Below, one piece after another: positions 44,577-53,668 of a stretch of DNA of 64,000 bases (position 1 is its first letter; each line of letters begins with the position of its first letter). Position numbers and translations under genes: made by a program. The DNA is from Verrucomicrobiota bacterium (GTDB lineage Bacteria > Verrucomicrobiota > Verrucomicrobiia > Opitutales > Opitutaceae), in assembly GCA_028293545.1 (NCBI GenBank), contig JAQGOP010000007.1, forward strand, positions 62,001 through 126,000. Reading direction: 5' to 3'. Under the pieces are notes generated by a model. It made no database searches, was not told where the DNA came from, and saw only the letters and a program-made list of their open reading frames with translations.

Positions 44577-45290
44577 TTATTTACGGCGATGCGACAGAAG
44601 CCACGCGTACAATGCTTTTCCGGCGTACGGCTTCGTCCACGAATCGTGGCCCGCCTTCGGGTAAATGGTGAAACGCGGCGATCCGCCGGCGGCTTTCACC
44701 GCGAGGATCATTTCACGGCTCCGCTGGAGGGGAATCGCCTGGTCCAGCGCGCCGTGAAAGGCCCAGATGGGCAGGTCGCGCAGCACTTCAGCCCGCCGCA
44801 CTTCGCCGCCGCCGCAGATCGGGGCCACCGCCGCATATCGCTGCGGATTCAGCTGCGCGAGGCCCCACGTCGCGAAGCCTCCCATGCTCAAACCCGTCAA
44901 ATAAACCCGGCTCGAGTCCACCCGATGCCGGCGCATCAGTTCCAAAACCCACGCGTCGAGCGCGCCATAGTTCCACCATTCGTTCTCGGCGCATTGCGGC
45001 GCGGCGAGGATGAAGGGGAACGCATGGCCGGCGGCGACCCGTTTCGGCGGACCATGGCGCTGCACCAGGGAAAGGTCATGGCCGCGTTCCCCTTTCCCGT
45101 GGAAAAAAACCACCAGCGGCCAGCGCGGGCCCCGCGTGGCGGAATATCCGCGAGGCAAATGGAGCAGGTAATCGAAGCCGAACCTCACGCGTGTGGCCAA
45201 GTGAGTGGCGCTCACCTTCATGGCGGTCGCGCTGACCTCGGCTTGGTGAATGGAAGGTCGCGCGGCCGTTTTTGAATCCTTGGTTTTCAT
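44577..45290 (-). CDS. Alpha/beta-hydrolase, esterase/phospholipase-carboxylesterase type
   Basis: A 237-residue soluble hydrolase. It shows an oxyanion stretch VVFFHGKGERGHD, the nucleophile elbow GLSMGGFA (Ser in GxSxG), AFHGALDQAIPLQRS with the acid Asp, and GHDSWTKPY with the catalytic His. The family includes acetylxylan/feruloyl-type esterases such as those encoded near xylan genes. It lies directly downstream of a GH39 gene on the same strand, so a role in removing side groups from the same substrate is plausible. Confidence 0.87.
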   Translation of the reverse strand: MKTKDSKTAARPSIHQAEVSATAMKVSATHLATRVRFGFDYLLHLPRGYSATRGPRWPLVVFFHGKGERGHDLSLVQRHGPPKRVAAGHAFPFILAAPQCAENEWWNYGALDAWVLELMRRHRVDSSRVYLTGLSMGGFATWGLAQLNPQRYAAVAPICGGGEVRRAEVLRDLPIWAFHGALDQAIPLQRSREMILAVKAAGGSPRFTIYPKAGHDSWTKPYAGKALYAWLLSHRRK

Positions 45291-45306
45291 AAATTGAAGG
45301 GATGGT

Positions 45307-46809
45307 TTACGCGCTGGGGCAGGGCACGGACAGCAACGCGATGCCGGCGCTTTCCATCGCGAACGACGCCAGCCAGCCAGCACCTTGCCGAACCCACTCA
45401 ACCTTCGCCGCACTCGGCTGGAGCGGATCCTCCGCCCGCAGCGCGGCGATCTCGTTTGGATGCGGGTACGCCGGGGAGCCAAGTCCGCGCCAGCGCGCCG
45501 CGCAGTTGTTCTCGCTGCGATCAACCCGGTAAAGCGTGCATTCCGGCACTGTTCCCGTCGGTAACGTGACGCTTACCCGGATCGGGTCGATCGCCGCCGC
45601 GCAGTCGTGGCGATACGCATAGACCAACACGTCGAGCCGGTCGCGGCTGCGGGTGGCAATCGCCCCATTGAAGCTGTCGACGCTGCCGCGCACTTCGATT
45701 CTTTCCGTGCCGAGGCGGTGCAGCAGGGTGAACGCGTGGTAGCTCGGCTTGCGCAGGCCGTGAAGATTAAGGAGCCCGTAACCGCCGTGGAACGGTTCCC
45801 GCCCATAACCGACTTGGTCGTAGATGTCCGAGGCACACCAGTACGCGAACTCGTCCGCTTCCTGGCTCACCTCGGCCATCGTGCGAACGATGAAGGCCGC
45901 CTCGTTCGCCGATTCCCGGTCCGGTTCAATCGGGCGCCACGAACGTCCCCATTCGTTGAAATGAATCTCGCCGTCGAACCCGAGTTCGTCGGCCAGCCGC
46001 CGCGAGCCGCGGATCACGCCCGCGGCGAGGTTGGGCGAGGTCCCGGCCTTGTCCTCCTGCGGCCCGGCAAACGGAGCCAGCGCGGCCGCGTCGCCGTCGT
46101 TGTTGTAGATGTGGAGGGTGAGGTAATCCGGGGGGCAGTCCTGCCGGCGCGAAAACTCGAGGAATTCGGCGAGCCACTCCGCACGCGCCGTCGATGGTCC
46201 GCCCACGCGCAGGTCGGGATGGACGGATTTGAGGGCGCGCCAGGTGCAGTCCCAGAATTTAAAAAAGTCCGCCTGGTCTCCGCCCCAAAACCAGTTTCGC
46301 AGGTTCGGTTCGTTCCACACCTCGAAGTACCAGGCGCGCACCACGGCGAGCCCGTAACGATCAATGGCATGCCGGGCCGATTCCGAAACCAGCGCTGACC
46401 ACTGCGCGTAGTCGCGCGGTGGGCTGGTGTGGCCGCGCGTCGTGAATACCGTTGTCGGCCCGCCGGCGAGCCGCGAGGGGATGAAGGAGGTGGTGATCAT
46501 CGGCGCGAGCCCGCGGGCCAGCAGCGCGTCCCACATTGAATCGACGACCTGCCAGTTGGTTCGAACCACGCGCGGCTCGGGTTCGCCGAACGTTTCCGGG
46601 CCCGGACAGAGGACGCGCATCTCGTCGTCATAGAGCCCGACCGCGCGCACGTGGCGCCCGCCCAGCTCCCGCTGCACGATTTCCAGCTGCGCCAGCAGGT
46701 CGTGCCGCAGCAACCAGCGGCATTGGTCGACATTGACGACCCGCTCCCACGTATGGCGAAGCGCAGAGGCGGGCTGATCCCACTGGGGCTCGAGCGAGAG
46801 AGTTTTCAT
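45307..46809 (-). CDS. GH39 family beta-xylosidase-like glycoside hydrolase
   Basis: A 500-residue enzyme without signal peptide, thus probably cytoplasmic. The barrel carries the acid/base Glu167 in YFEVWNEPNL and the nucleophile Glu286 in IHFNEWGRS, the diagnostic pair for GH39 (clan GH-A). DYLTLHIYNND and GYGLLNLHGLRKPSYHAFTLL are further family stretches; a C-terminal beta-sandwich follows. It is most likely a beta-xylosidase on imported xylo-oligosaccharides. It lies downstream of a divergent lacI, and 17 bases separate its stop from the esterase start. Confidence 0.9.
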   Translation of the reverse strand: MKTLSLEPQWDQPASALRHTWERVVNVDQCRWLLRHDLLAQLEIVQRELGGRHVRAVGLYDDEMRVLCPGPETFGEPEPRVVRTNWQVVDSMWDALLARGLAPMITTSFIPSRLAGGPTTVFTTRGHTSPPRDYAQWSALVSESARHAIDRYGLAVVRAWYFEVWNEPNLRNWFWGGDQADFFKFWDCTWRALKSVHPDLRVGGPSTARAEWLAEFLEFSRRQDCPPDYLTLHIYNNDGDAAALAPFAGPQEDKAGTSPNLAAGVIRGSRRLADELGFDGEIHFNEWGRSWRPIEPDRESANEAAFIVRTMAEVSQEADEFAYWCASDIYDQVGYGREPFHGGYGLLNLHGLRKPSYHAFTLLHRLGTERIEVRGSVDSFNGAIATRSRDRLDVLVYAYRHDCAAAIDPIRVSVTLPTGTVPECTLYRVDRSENNCAARWRGLGSPAYPHPNEIAALRAEDPLQPSAAKVEWVRQGAGWLASFAMESAGIALLSVPCPSA

Positions 46810-46976
46810 TTCCCCTTCTCCCAGGCGCCGGAGTTTTTTAACCACGAATGGACACGAATGGACACGAATTTGGAGAGGCACTGGAGTGCCCTGACTGCTT
46901 CACCCACGGGTTGGTTTGGATTCGTGTTCATTCGTGTCCATTCGTGGTTAAAAAACTCCGGTCTCTTTGGGTGCGA
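46810..46976. repeat. Inverted repeat with ACGAATGGAC units
   Basis: The left arm near 46836-46871 repeats CACGAATGGA twice and the right arm near 46918-46957 is its inverted form, CATTCGTGTCCATTCGTGG. The arms are AT-rich compared with the surroundings. It separates GH39 from lacI; a degenerate copy is at about 60660. Confidence 0.88.
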
Positions 46977-48047
46977 TCATTTCCGGGCGACGTCGCGCAG
47001 GGTGGTGCCCGGGACCCAGGTGCCTTCGATCATGACGACGTTGGCCACCAGCGGCACGCCGCGTTCCCGGCGTTCGACCTGTGCGACCACCTGGTCGACG
47101 CCGACGCGCGCGACCTGGGTGGTGTTCTGGTCGACATAGGCCGCCTTCGCGCCGACGCCAGTGTCCGGGCGGATGCCCAGCCCGACGAAACCAACCCGTT
47201 TGAAATCTCCGAGGCCGCGCTTGGTCATCAGTTCGACGATGCCCGGCACGCACCCGAGGATCGCATCGGGCGCGGAGCGTTTCAGCCACTCGTCGAACGT
47301 GTCTTCCAGCGGCCCGTGGGCCATCAGCACCGGCAGCCGGTCCTCGGGCAGCAGCATGTACTGGTAGGAAAGGTACGCGGCGCGGAACAGGTGATTCACG
47401 CGCAGGTCGAGCTCCGACGTCGTCACGAATCCGACGCGCCGATACCCGGATTGTTGCAGCTGGTGCAGCGCGAGGCTCGCCGCCTGGTATTGGTGCGGCA
47501 GGACGCGGTGAAGCCCGGGATTCTGCAGCGAGTGGGTGAGCGCCACGCAGGTGAACCGTTCCCATTCGATCGGCAGTTCGTGGACGTCCGGCGGCAGGGG
47601 AGCGATGAGTAGGCCCTGGATGCCGCGAGCTTCCAGGATGCCTTGCACGCGCTGCGCCGACATGCCCGGCTCCATGAGGGAAAACACCTCCAGCCGATAG
47701 CCGAGTTCGCGCGCTCGCTCGTCGGCGCCGTTCTTGATCCGCTTCAAATAGACATTGCTCGCCGAGCGGATGCCGGAGGAAAGCGGCCACGCGTCGATAA
47801 ATCCGATCGTGCCGAAAATCCGCTCCTTGCGCGTGGACCGCACGAGCTGCAGCGCCTGGGCCAGCGGGCGGTCCAGCACAAACCCAAGCTTGCGCGCCGT
47901 GGCCTGCACCCGGCGGCAGGTCACCAGGGGAATGGTCGGATCGTTGCGCAGCGCGCGGGAGACTCCCGATTTCGAGAGCTTCACCTTGGCCGCGATGTCG
48001 GCCAGGCAGACCGTTTCGCGGGGACGACTGGGCTTGGTGCGGGGCAT
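46977..48047 (-). CDS. LacI-family transcriptional regulator
   Basis: A 356-residue sugar-responsive repressor. N-terminal helix-turn-helix: LADIAAKVKLSKSGVSRALR (about 16-35), followed by the hinge ARKLGF and the periplasmic-binding-like ligand domain (FGTIGFIDAW onward, with GYRRVGFV and GIQGLLIAPLPPD). It is divergent from a TonB receptor gene; a perfect 14-bp palindrome lies about midway (48114-48127). It probably regulates its own region plus the 53.4 kb dehydrogenase. Confidence 0.93.
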   Translation of the reverse strand: MPRTKPSRPRETVCLADIAAKVKLSKSGVSRALRNDPTIPLVTCRRVQATARKLGFVLDRPLAQALQLVRSTRKERIFGTIGFIDAWPLSSGIRSASNVYLKRIKNGADERARELGYRLEVFSLMEPGMSAQRVQGILEARGIQGLLIAPLPPDVHELPIEWERFTCVALTHSLQNPGLHRVLPHQYQAASLALHQLQQSGYRRVGFVTTSELDLRVNHLFRAAYLSYQYMLLPEDRLPVLMAHGPLEDTFDEWLKRSAPDAILGCVPGIVELMTKRGLGDFKRVGFVGLGIRPDTGVGAKAAYVDQNTTQVARVGVDQVVAQVERRERGVPLVANVVMIEGTWVPGTTLRDVARK

Positions 48048-48113
48048 CGGGGGAAGGGGTGGCGCCTTGGGCCAGATTGTTTCCGCGCGTGGGGGCCCGG
48101 CGATCCGGGGCGC

Positions 48114-48127
48114 ACTCAACGTTGAGT
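48114..48127. promoter_or_regulatory. Predicted LacI-type operator, copy 1
   Basis: ACTCAACGTTGAGT is a perfect 14-bp palindrome with the central CG typical of LacI-family operators. It lies 66 bases from both the lacI start (48047) and the TonB receptor start (48193). A near-identical site (ACTCAATGTTGAGT) precedes the D-2-hydroxyacid dehydrogenase at 53471. Confidence 0.8.
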
Positions 48128-48192
48128 ACCAACCCGCTGGTGCATCAACCGTTATTTCATAATAGACATCACGCATCGCGCAGGACGTCACG

Positions 48193-50460
48193 ATGAACCC
48201 CATGTCTATTGCGCGACGGCCACCCCTCGCCCCAACCATGAACCTACCGTACCCCGGCGCTTTCTGCCGCCACCCGCTCGTTCGCCGGCTCGCCCTCAGC
48301 CTGGCCGTCATCGTCCCCGTCGCCACGCTCCGCAGCCAAACCACCGCGTCCGAACCTGACGCAAACTCTCCCGTGGTGCTTTCCCCGTTCGAAGTCACCT
48401 CCGCCCACGACCACGGCTACCGCTCCTCGAATTCAGTCAGCGCGACCCGCGTCAACACGCCGGTGCGCGACCTGCCCATCACGATCGACACCTTCACCGA
48501 GGAATTCATCCACGACCTCCAGCCGCGCGATCTCCTCGACATCGTGCAGTTCGCGCCAGGCGTTTCCTCCGCTTCGGGCGACTTCGCCGGCGGCAACAAC
48601 GGGAACTTCAACATTCGCGGCTTCGCTTCCGGCAACCCGCTCCGCAACGGCTTCAAGGGCCCCAACGTCGTCGACCCGATCACCATCGCGCGCGTGGAAG
48701 TGGTGCGCGGGCCGTCGTCCCTGCTCTATGGCCAGCTTCCTCCCGGCGGCCTGGTCAACTACATCACCAAGCGCCCGCTGGATAAACCGTCGACCACGGT
48801 GACCCAGCGTTTCGGCAGCTATGATTACTACCGCACCGAGCTGGACACCACGGGGCCGATCGGCGGCGGGTCCAATCTCTTTTACCGTTTCAACGGCGCC
48901 TATGAGAACGGCCAGCAGTATTACGATCCGTCAGAATCAAAGACCAAGGTGTTCGCGCCCGTGCTTCAGTGGCGCAACGCGACCTCGAGCCTGACCCTCG
49001 ACTACCAGTATTTCCATCGCGACGAGGACCCGGAGGTCTTCATGAGCCCGTTTTTTGTCACGCCGGGTTTCCAGTACCTGGAGAAAGTGCCGAATCTTCC
49101 GAAGAATTTCAGCGCTTTGGGCAACGCGGACCACCGCACGTCCGACACGCGCGCCTTCGTCGCCGACTGGCAGGTCAAGGTCGCCGATTGGGATTTCCGC
49201 GCCGACTACTCGCTCGCGCGTCAGGAAATCGCGCACTACCTCACCGCCACTCTCTTCATCTTCGACAGCCAGCGGAGCCATCCTTTCCTGAACCGCACCG
49301 CGAGCCTGCAGAATGTTGCGAGCACCGACCAGACCGGCCAGTTCGAGGCGTTGCACGATTTCAAGTTCAACGGCGGCAGCTGGAAACTTCTCCTCGGCTA
49401 CCAGGTGAACCGGCGGAACGAATATTTCAACATGCGCGCGATCCCGGGCGCCCTGGCCCCTCCCGCGTGGGATCTCTTGAATCCTTCCACATGGGACCGA
49501 AATGTCCGCTTCGACATTAACCAACTCTCCGTAATCAACGACCCGGCGGTGGTGATCACCGACAACGAGGGCTTCTATGCGGTGAACCAGGTCAACCTCT
49601 TCAACGACAAGCTCGGGCTCCTCGGCGGCGCGCGTTATAGCAAGGTGAAGAGCACGACGATCAACCAGAAGACGAACACGGTGACGGGTGTGTCCATCAG
49701 CCAGAAGGAAACTTCGCCGCAGGTCGGGGTGACGTTCAAGTTGACGCCCGAAATCTCCGCCTACGGTTCCTACAGCGAGTCGTTCGTGCCCACGGGCGGA
49801 GCCAAGGTGGTGAATGGCGCCATCGTCGGACCCTTCGATCCCACGGTTGGGAAGGGTTTCGACCTTGGCTTCAAGGCGGACTTCATGGACGGCCGGCTTT
49901 CAAGCACGCTCGCGTACTTCCAGTTGGAGAACACCGGGATCGTGAACAACGTTGTCACCGGCACCGACCCGATCACAAACCTGCCGGTCTTCACGACCTT
50001 CCAGAGCGGGGTGCAGGCGAGCAAGGGCGTGGAGTTCAGCGGCGTGTACGCGGTGAACGAAAGCTGGCAGGTGCTCTACAGCTACAGCTACCTCGACGCG
50101 TACGTGAAAACGAACCTGGCGAACCGCGCGCAGGAAGGTTTCCAGCTCAGCAACACGGCGCACCAGTATTTCGACCTCTGGACGAAGTATTCCTTCCAGC
50201 ACGGCGGGATGAAAGGCGCGTACCTGGCGGGCGGAATTAACTACATGGGCAAACGGCTCGTGGATCTCTCCAACCAAAACCTGTTCTGGGATCCGCTCTA
50301 CCTCGTCACGCTGTCGGCCGGTTATGTCTTCAATGTCTCGAAGACCCCGTTGAGCGTGGACCTGACGTGCAAGAATGCCGCGGACAAAGTTTATTTCCCG
50401 ACGAACAACAGCCGCGGCTCGCCGCGCACGCTGATCCTTTCGGTGAGCGCGAAGTTCTGA
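48193..50460 (+). CDS. TonB-dependent siderophore-type receptor
   Basis: A 755-residue outer-membrane receptor. The signal peptide follows RRLALSLAVIVPVATL and is cut near RSQTT. A TonB-box-like segment PVVLSPFEVTS precedes the plug (TPVRDLPITIDTFTEEFI, FNIRGFASGN, VEVVRGPSSLLYGQLPPGG). A 22-strand barrel ends in Phe. The SiderophoreR-type plug motifs are used in Opitutaceae for many glycan substrates, so substrate identity is open. It is transcribed divergently from lacI under a shared operator, so induction by a sugar-derived ligand is likely. Confidence 0.93.
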   Translation: MNPMSIARRPPLAPTMNLPYPGAFCRHPLVRRLALSLAVIVPVATLRSQTTASEPDANSPVVLSPFEVTSAHDHGYRSSNSVSATRVNTPVRDLPITIDTFTEEFIHDLQPRDLLDIVQFAPGVSSASGDFAGGNNGNFNIRGFASGNPLRNGFKGPNVVDPITIARVEVVRGPSSLLYGQLPPGGLVNYITKRPLDKPSTTVTQRFGSYDYYRTELDTTGPIGGGSNLFYRFNGAYENGQQYYDPSESKTKVFAPVLQWRNATSSLTLDYQYFHRDEDPEVFMSPFFVTPGFQYLEKVPNLPKNFSALGNADHRTSDTRAFVADWQVKVADWDFRADYSLARQEIAHYLTATLFIFDSQRSHPFLNRTASLQNVASTDQTGQFEALHDFKFNGGSWKLLLGYQVNRRNEYFNMRAIPGALAPPAWDLLNPSTWDRNVRFDINQLSVINDPAVVITDNEGFYAVNQVNLFNDKLGLLGGARYSKVKSTTINQKTNTVTGVSISQKETSPQVGVTFKLTPEISAYGSYSESFVPTGGAKVVNGAIVGPFDPTVGKGFDLGFKADFMDGRLSSTLAYFQLENTGIVNNVVTGTDPITNLPVFTTFQSGVQASKGVEFSGVYAVNESWQVLYSYSYLDAYVKTNLANRAQEGFQLSNTAHQYFDLWTKYSFQHGGMKGAYLAGGINYMGKRLVDLSNQNLFWDPLYLVTLSAGYVFNVSKTPLSVDLTCKNAADKVYFPTNNSRGSPRTLILSVSAKF

Positions 50461-50524
50461 TCGACCGTCCGGGACACGGGGCTAATCTCCGAACACAATG
50501 TGGTCGCCCCGCCTCGTCCGAAAA

Positions 50525-50547
50525 ATAGCGCAGGCGGCCCGCCTGCT
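50525..50547. repeat. Family A arm upstream of the asparaginase-like gene
   Basis: ATAGCGCAGGCGGCCCGCCT... matches the family A arm. A longer frame beginning at 50498 would translate it into the asparaginase-like protein, an unlikely start. An inverted mate lies at 53546-53568, 3 kb away. Confidence 0.8.
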
Positions 50548-50566
50548 CGGGGGCTGGGAATTTATC

Positions 50567-52387
50567 GTGGCTGCGAGCGTTAACCCGGGGCGGGGCGACG
50601 GACGGACGCTCGCAGTCACCTCGCCCTCGCCCGATCAATCCCGCCAATCCCGTCGAATCCGCCGCACCCTTCTCGTCGCCGCGATCACCGCCGCGATCCT
50701 TCCACCCGCGTTCGCGCGCGCCGCCGATCTTCCCGCGATCGCGGTTTTTGCCGGCCCAACGGCCACCATCCTCAACACGGATCCGGCTCGCACCAGCCAG
50801 AAGGCGCGCGATCAACACGGCCTGCCGCCGCTCGTCGACTGGTTCGGCCGGCGCGTGGCCCAAGACACATTGTATCCGCAGCGTCTCGCGGCCCCGGTCA
50901 CGGTTTACGTCGAGCAGTTCAGCGCGCATCCATTGGAGCGGGACGCCGCCGCGCTCTTCGCGGCGCCGGATGGTTATCTCGATGCGAAGAATGTTTTTCA
51001 TCGCGATCGAAGCGGGCCGGGCGACCGCGCGGTGTATGAAATCGTGCTGCGCCCGGAGGACGGGCTTTATCCGCTGCCGTACATGGCGCGCCGCGCCGAC
51101 GGCAGCGCGTGGGAGGGCGCGGAAGGATCCGGCGGCGGATTTCGCCAGACGCTTTTCCCCGACGCCTCGCGATTGTTCGAGGAAATCGAACGCATGGGAT
51201 CGGTGCTCAACGGGAACCTCAGCGGCCGCGCGCGTTTTTCATTTTTTCGCGCCGCGCCGCCTGCCGGCTACCTGCAGGGCTTGCCCGCGGCGCAGCGCAC
51301 CGATGCGGGCGTCGGGGCGATTCCGGCCGAAAAGGCGGGCGCGGATTTCTATCCGTATGGCTACGCCAACAGCTACCCGCCGCGCGCGGTGCTCGCGCAG
51401 ATCACGAATGCGGTGGAAGAGACGCTCGCGGCGGGAAATTTTCGCGGCGCGCTCTGGCTCGAAGGCAGCCCGCGCGTCGAGGATACGGTCTACTGGCTCA
51501 ACCTGGTCATCGATACCGACCGATTGATTGTCGGCGCCGCGGCACAGCGGCCGAATCATCGGCTCAGCGCCGACGGCCCACAAACCGTGGTCGACGCGGT
51601 CGACCTGATTTTGTCCGACGTCTGGCGCGACACGGCGGGGCACAACCGCACCGGCGCGGTGCTGGTCGAGGACCAGCAGGTGTTCGCCGCGCGCGAAGTG
51701 GTCAAGACGGCGGCGCGCCCCGGCGGCTTCGCGACGACGGGCGGGCATGGCGGTTTGATCGGCAGCACGATCGGTCCCACCCTTACCTTCCTGCCCACGC
51801 GGCGCTTTGGCCATGCATCGGAGGTGCGTTTCACGCAGCTGCCTGACCACGTGGCAGGCGTGCTGATAAACGGCGAGGGCCGCTGGGCCAACCAGTCGGT
51901 CGCAGTGAAGGATCCGGGTGGAAAATTGCGCGGCGAAGCGATCCCCCAGGTCGAAGCCGTGGATTTGAGCGACTGGATGACGGGCACGACCGGTCCCAAC
52001 GCGAAGGCGGCGCAACGGCTGGTGCAGGATGCGCTCGCGCGCTGCGTTGCCGACTCACCGTTGGTCGGCCTCGTGGCCGAAAGCGTCCAGGGCGGTCACT
52101 TCGACCAGGTCGAGGTGGAGGCATTGAACCAAGCGGCGCTCCAAGGCGTGCCGGTGGTCAAGGTCTTCCGCGGCGCGAATGCCGGTTTTGTTTATCCCGA
52201 TCCCGGGAATCTTTTCATCGAGGGCAGCAACCTGAACAGCAGCAAGGCGCGGGTTCTTCTCATGGCCTGCCTGCTGCGCTATGGGAGTCTCCCGATTCCA
52301 TTGGATGCGAAGCAGCCGACGCCCGCTGAACTCGAGAAAATCCGGGCGCAACTCGCGCTGTACCAGGCGGTGTTCGACACGCACTGA
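50567..52387 (+). CDS. Secreted asparaginase/glutaminase-like protein with altered active site
   Basis: A roughly 606-residue exported protein with a signal peptide in RRIRRTLLVAAITAAILPP (cut near ARAADL). The C-terminal two-thirds follow the asparaginase fold: LSADGPQTVVDAVDLI, VLVEDQQVFAAREVVKTA, and the small domain ending GVPVVKVFRGANAGFVYP and NLNSSKARVLLMACLLRYG. The first motif, normally TGGTIA, reads AGPTATI; the second, normally HGTDT, reads EGSPRVEDT, so the second Thr-Asp pair is lost. It may be catalytically changed. The start is GTG 50567; a start at 50498 would include a repeat. It follows the TonB receptor gene by 106 bases and may be co-regulated. Confidence 0.75.
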   Translation: MAASVNPGRGDGRTLAVTSPSPDQSRQSRRIRRTLLVAAITAAILPPAFARAADLPAIAVFAGPTATILNTDPARTSQKARDQHGLPPLVDWFGRRVAQDTLYPQRLAAPVTVYVEQFSAHPLERDAAALFAAPDGYLDAKNVFHRDRSGPGDRAVYEIVLRPEDGLYPLPYMARRADGSAWEGAEGSGGGFRQTLFPDASRLFEEIERMGSVLNGNLSGRARFSFFRAAPPAGYLQGLPAAQRTDAGVGAIPAEKAGADFYPYGYANSYPPRAVLAQITNAVEETLAAGNFRGALWLEGSPRVEDTVYWLNLVIDTDRLIVGAAAQRPNHRLSADGPQTVVDAVDLILSDVWRDTAGHNRTGAVLVEDQQVFAAREVVKTAARPGGFATTGGHGGLIGSTIGPTLTFLPTRRFGHASEVRFTQLPDHVAGVLINGEGRWANQSVAVKDPGGKLRGEAIPQVEAVDLSDWMTGTTGPNAKAAQRLVQDALARCVADSPLVGLVAESVQGGHFDQVEVEALNQAALQGVPVVKVFRGANAGFVYPDPGNLFIEGSNLNSSKARVLLMACLLRYGSLPIPLDAKQPTPAELEKIRAQLALYQAVFDTH

Positions 52388-52398
52388 CCTGCCGCGGG

Positions 52399-53397
52399 TC
52401 AGGCCAGGTTCGCGGCGGTCGACTCCGTCACTTCGTGATCGAGGAATTCGCCGCGCAGCCAGCGTTCGATATCGTCGACGATCGCGGCCCCGAGTCGCGC
52501 GCACTCGCGTCCGGCGCAGCCGGCGATGTGCGGCGTGAGGATGACATTCGGCATCGCGTACAGGGGCGAGTCGGGCGCGGGCGGCTCCGGATGCGTGACA
52601 TCCAACGCGGCAAAAAGATCGGGCCGCGCCTGCAACACGGAGATCATTTCATCCTGCGCGACAACTTCACCGCGAGCGGTGTTGATGAACGATGCGCCCT
52701 CTTTCATCGCCCGAAAATGCGTGGCGCGCACCAGTTGCCTGGTTTCGGGCAGCAGCGGCAAGTGGCAGCTGACGACGTCGGCGTTCGCGAAAACTTCCTC
52801 GAGGCTGCCAAGGCTGACGTTGAGGGCGGCGGCGGCCGCCGGCTCGATGACGGGATCGTAGGCGAGGACGCGGACCGAAAGGGTCTGCAACCGTTGCGCG
52901 ACGCGTTGCCCGATGCGGCCCAGGGCCAGGAGTCCCACCGTCGAGCCATAGGTGCCGGCGATCCGCTCGACCGCGCGGGCGTAACCCCGTTTTTGGCGCG
53001 TCGCCCGCGCCAGGGGCCAAGTCTGCTTGAGGCAGAGGATGATCTGCGCGAAGGCGAACTCCGCCGCGGGGATGGCGTTGGCGGACGTGGCGCTCACTAC
53101 GCGCACGCCGTGTTTCCAGGAGGCGGGCGTAACAAAGCCACGGACACTGCCGGCGGCGTAAAACACGATTTTCAGCCGCGGGAACTGCTGGAGAAAATCC
53201 TCGTCGATCCGCGGCATGCCCCAGCTCGTGATGATCACTTCAACGTCGCGCAGGGTTTCGCCGAGCCGCGCATAGGTCGCCGCCGACTGCGGCGGCGCCA
53301 CGAGGGTCAGGAGCCCGTCGATTCGTGCCCGCTCCGGTGCTCCATAAACCAGTGGGCGAATGCCGGGTTCGAGGAGGAGCAAAGCCTTCAATTTCAT
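52399..53397 (-). CDS. D-2-hydroxyacid dehydrogenase
   Basis: A 332-residue NAD-dependent enzyme that interconverts 2-hydroxy acids and 2-oxo acids. Rossmann motif GLLALGRIGQRVAQRL, catalytic Arg in NTARGEVV, Glu in ALDVTHPEPP and His in LTPHIAG. The N-terminal substrate domain starts MKLKALLLLE. It is convergent with the asparaginase-like gene (11 bases between stops) and its promoter carries the same palindrome as the lacI/TonB region. Substrates could be sugar-acid derivatives. Confidence 0.92.
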   Translation of the reverse strand: MKLKALLLLEPGIRPLVYGAPERARIDGLLTLVAPPQSAATYARLGETLRDVEVIITSWGMPRIDEDFLQQFPRLKIVFYAAGSVRGFVTPASWKHGVRVVSATSANAIPAAEFAFAQIILCLKQTWPLARATRQKRGYARAVERIAGTYGSTVGLLALGRIGQRVAQRLQTLSVRVLAYDPVIEPAAAAALNVSLGSLEEVFANADVVSCHLPLLPETRQLVRATHFRAMKEGASFINTARGEVVAQDEMISVLQARPDLFAALDVTHPEPPAPDSPLYAMPNVILTPHIAGCAGRECARLGAAIVDDIERWLRGEFLDHEVTESTAANLA

Positions 53398-53668
53398 GCG
53401 CGATACGAGTGGGAGATTACCTTGAACCAACCACTGTGCCGCTGGGTTGAGCCCGCTCAAACGCGACGCTACTCAATGTTGAGTGGGAATGGAGCGCAGG
53501 CTACCCAGCTGCGTCGAAAATTGGATTTTCGATTCCTATCTCCGGAGCAGGCGGGCCGCCTGCGCTACTTCGCCGCGGATCTTAGTTTCACCTAAACGCG
53601 TATCGGCACGTGCTTTTTGGATGACCAAACCGCAGGCCTGGATCCCATTTTAAAAGGGAGTCGCGGGA
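53398..53668. other. Divergent-side upstream region with operator and family A arm
   Basis: Contains the predicted operator at 53471-53484 and a family A arm at 53546-53568 (AGCAGGCGGGCCGCCTGC...). The remainder to 53668 holds no recognisable gene; the next gene ends here on the minus strand. Confidence 0.7.
53471..53484. promoter_or_regulatory. Predicted LacI-type operator, copy 2
   Basis: ACTCAATGTTGAGT differs at one base from the perfect palindrome at 48114-48127. It lies 74 bases before the dehydrogenase start (53397), a good position for repression. Confidence 0.72.

Noticed and set aside
48136..48165. Sigma-70 promoter for the TonB receptor (CATAAT at 48158-48163)
   Set aside because: A -10-like word is present but no acceptable -35 lies 16-18 bases upstream, so it is not listed as a feature.
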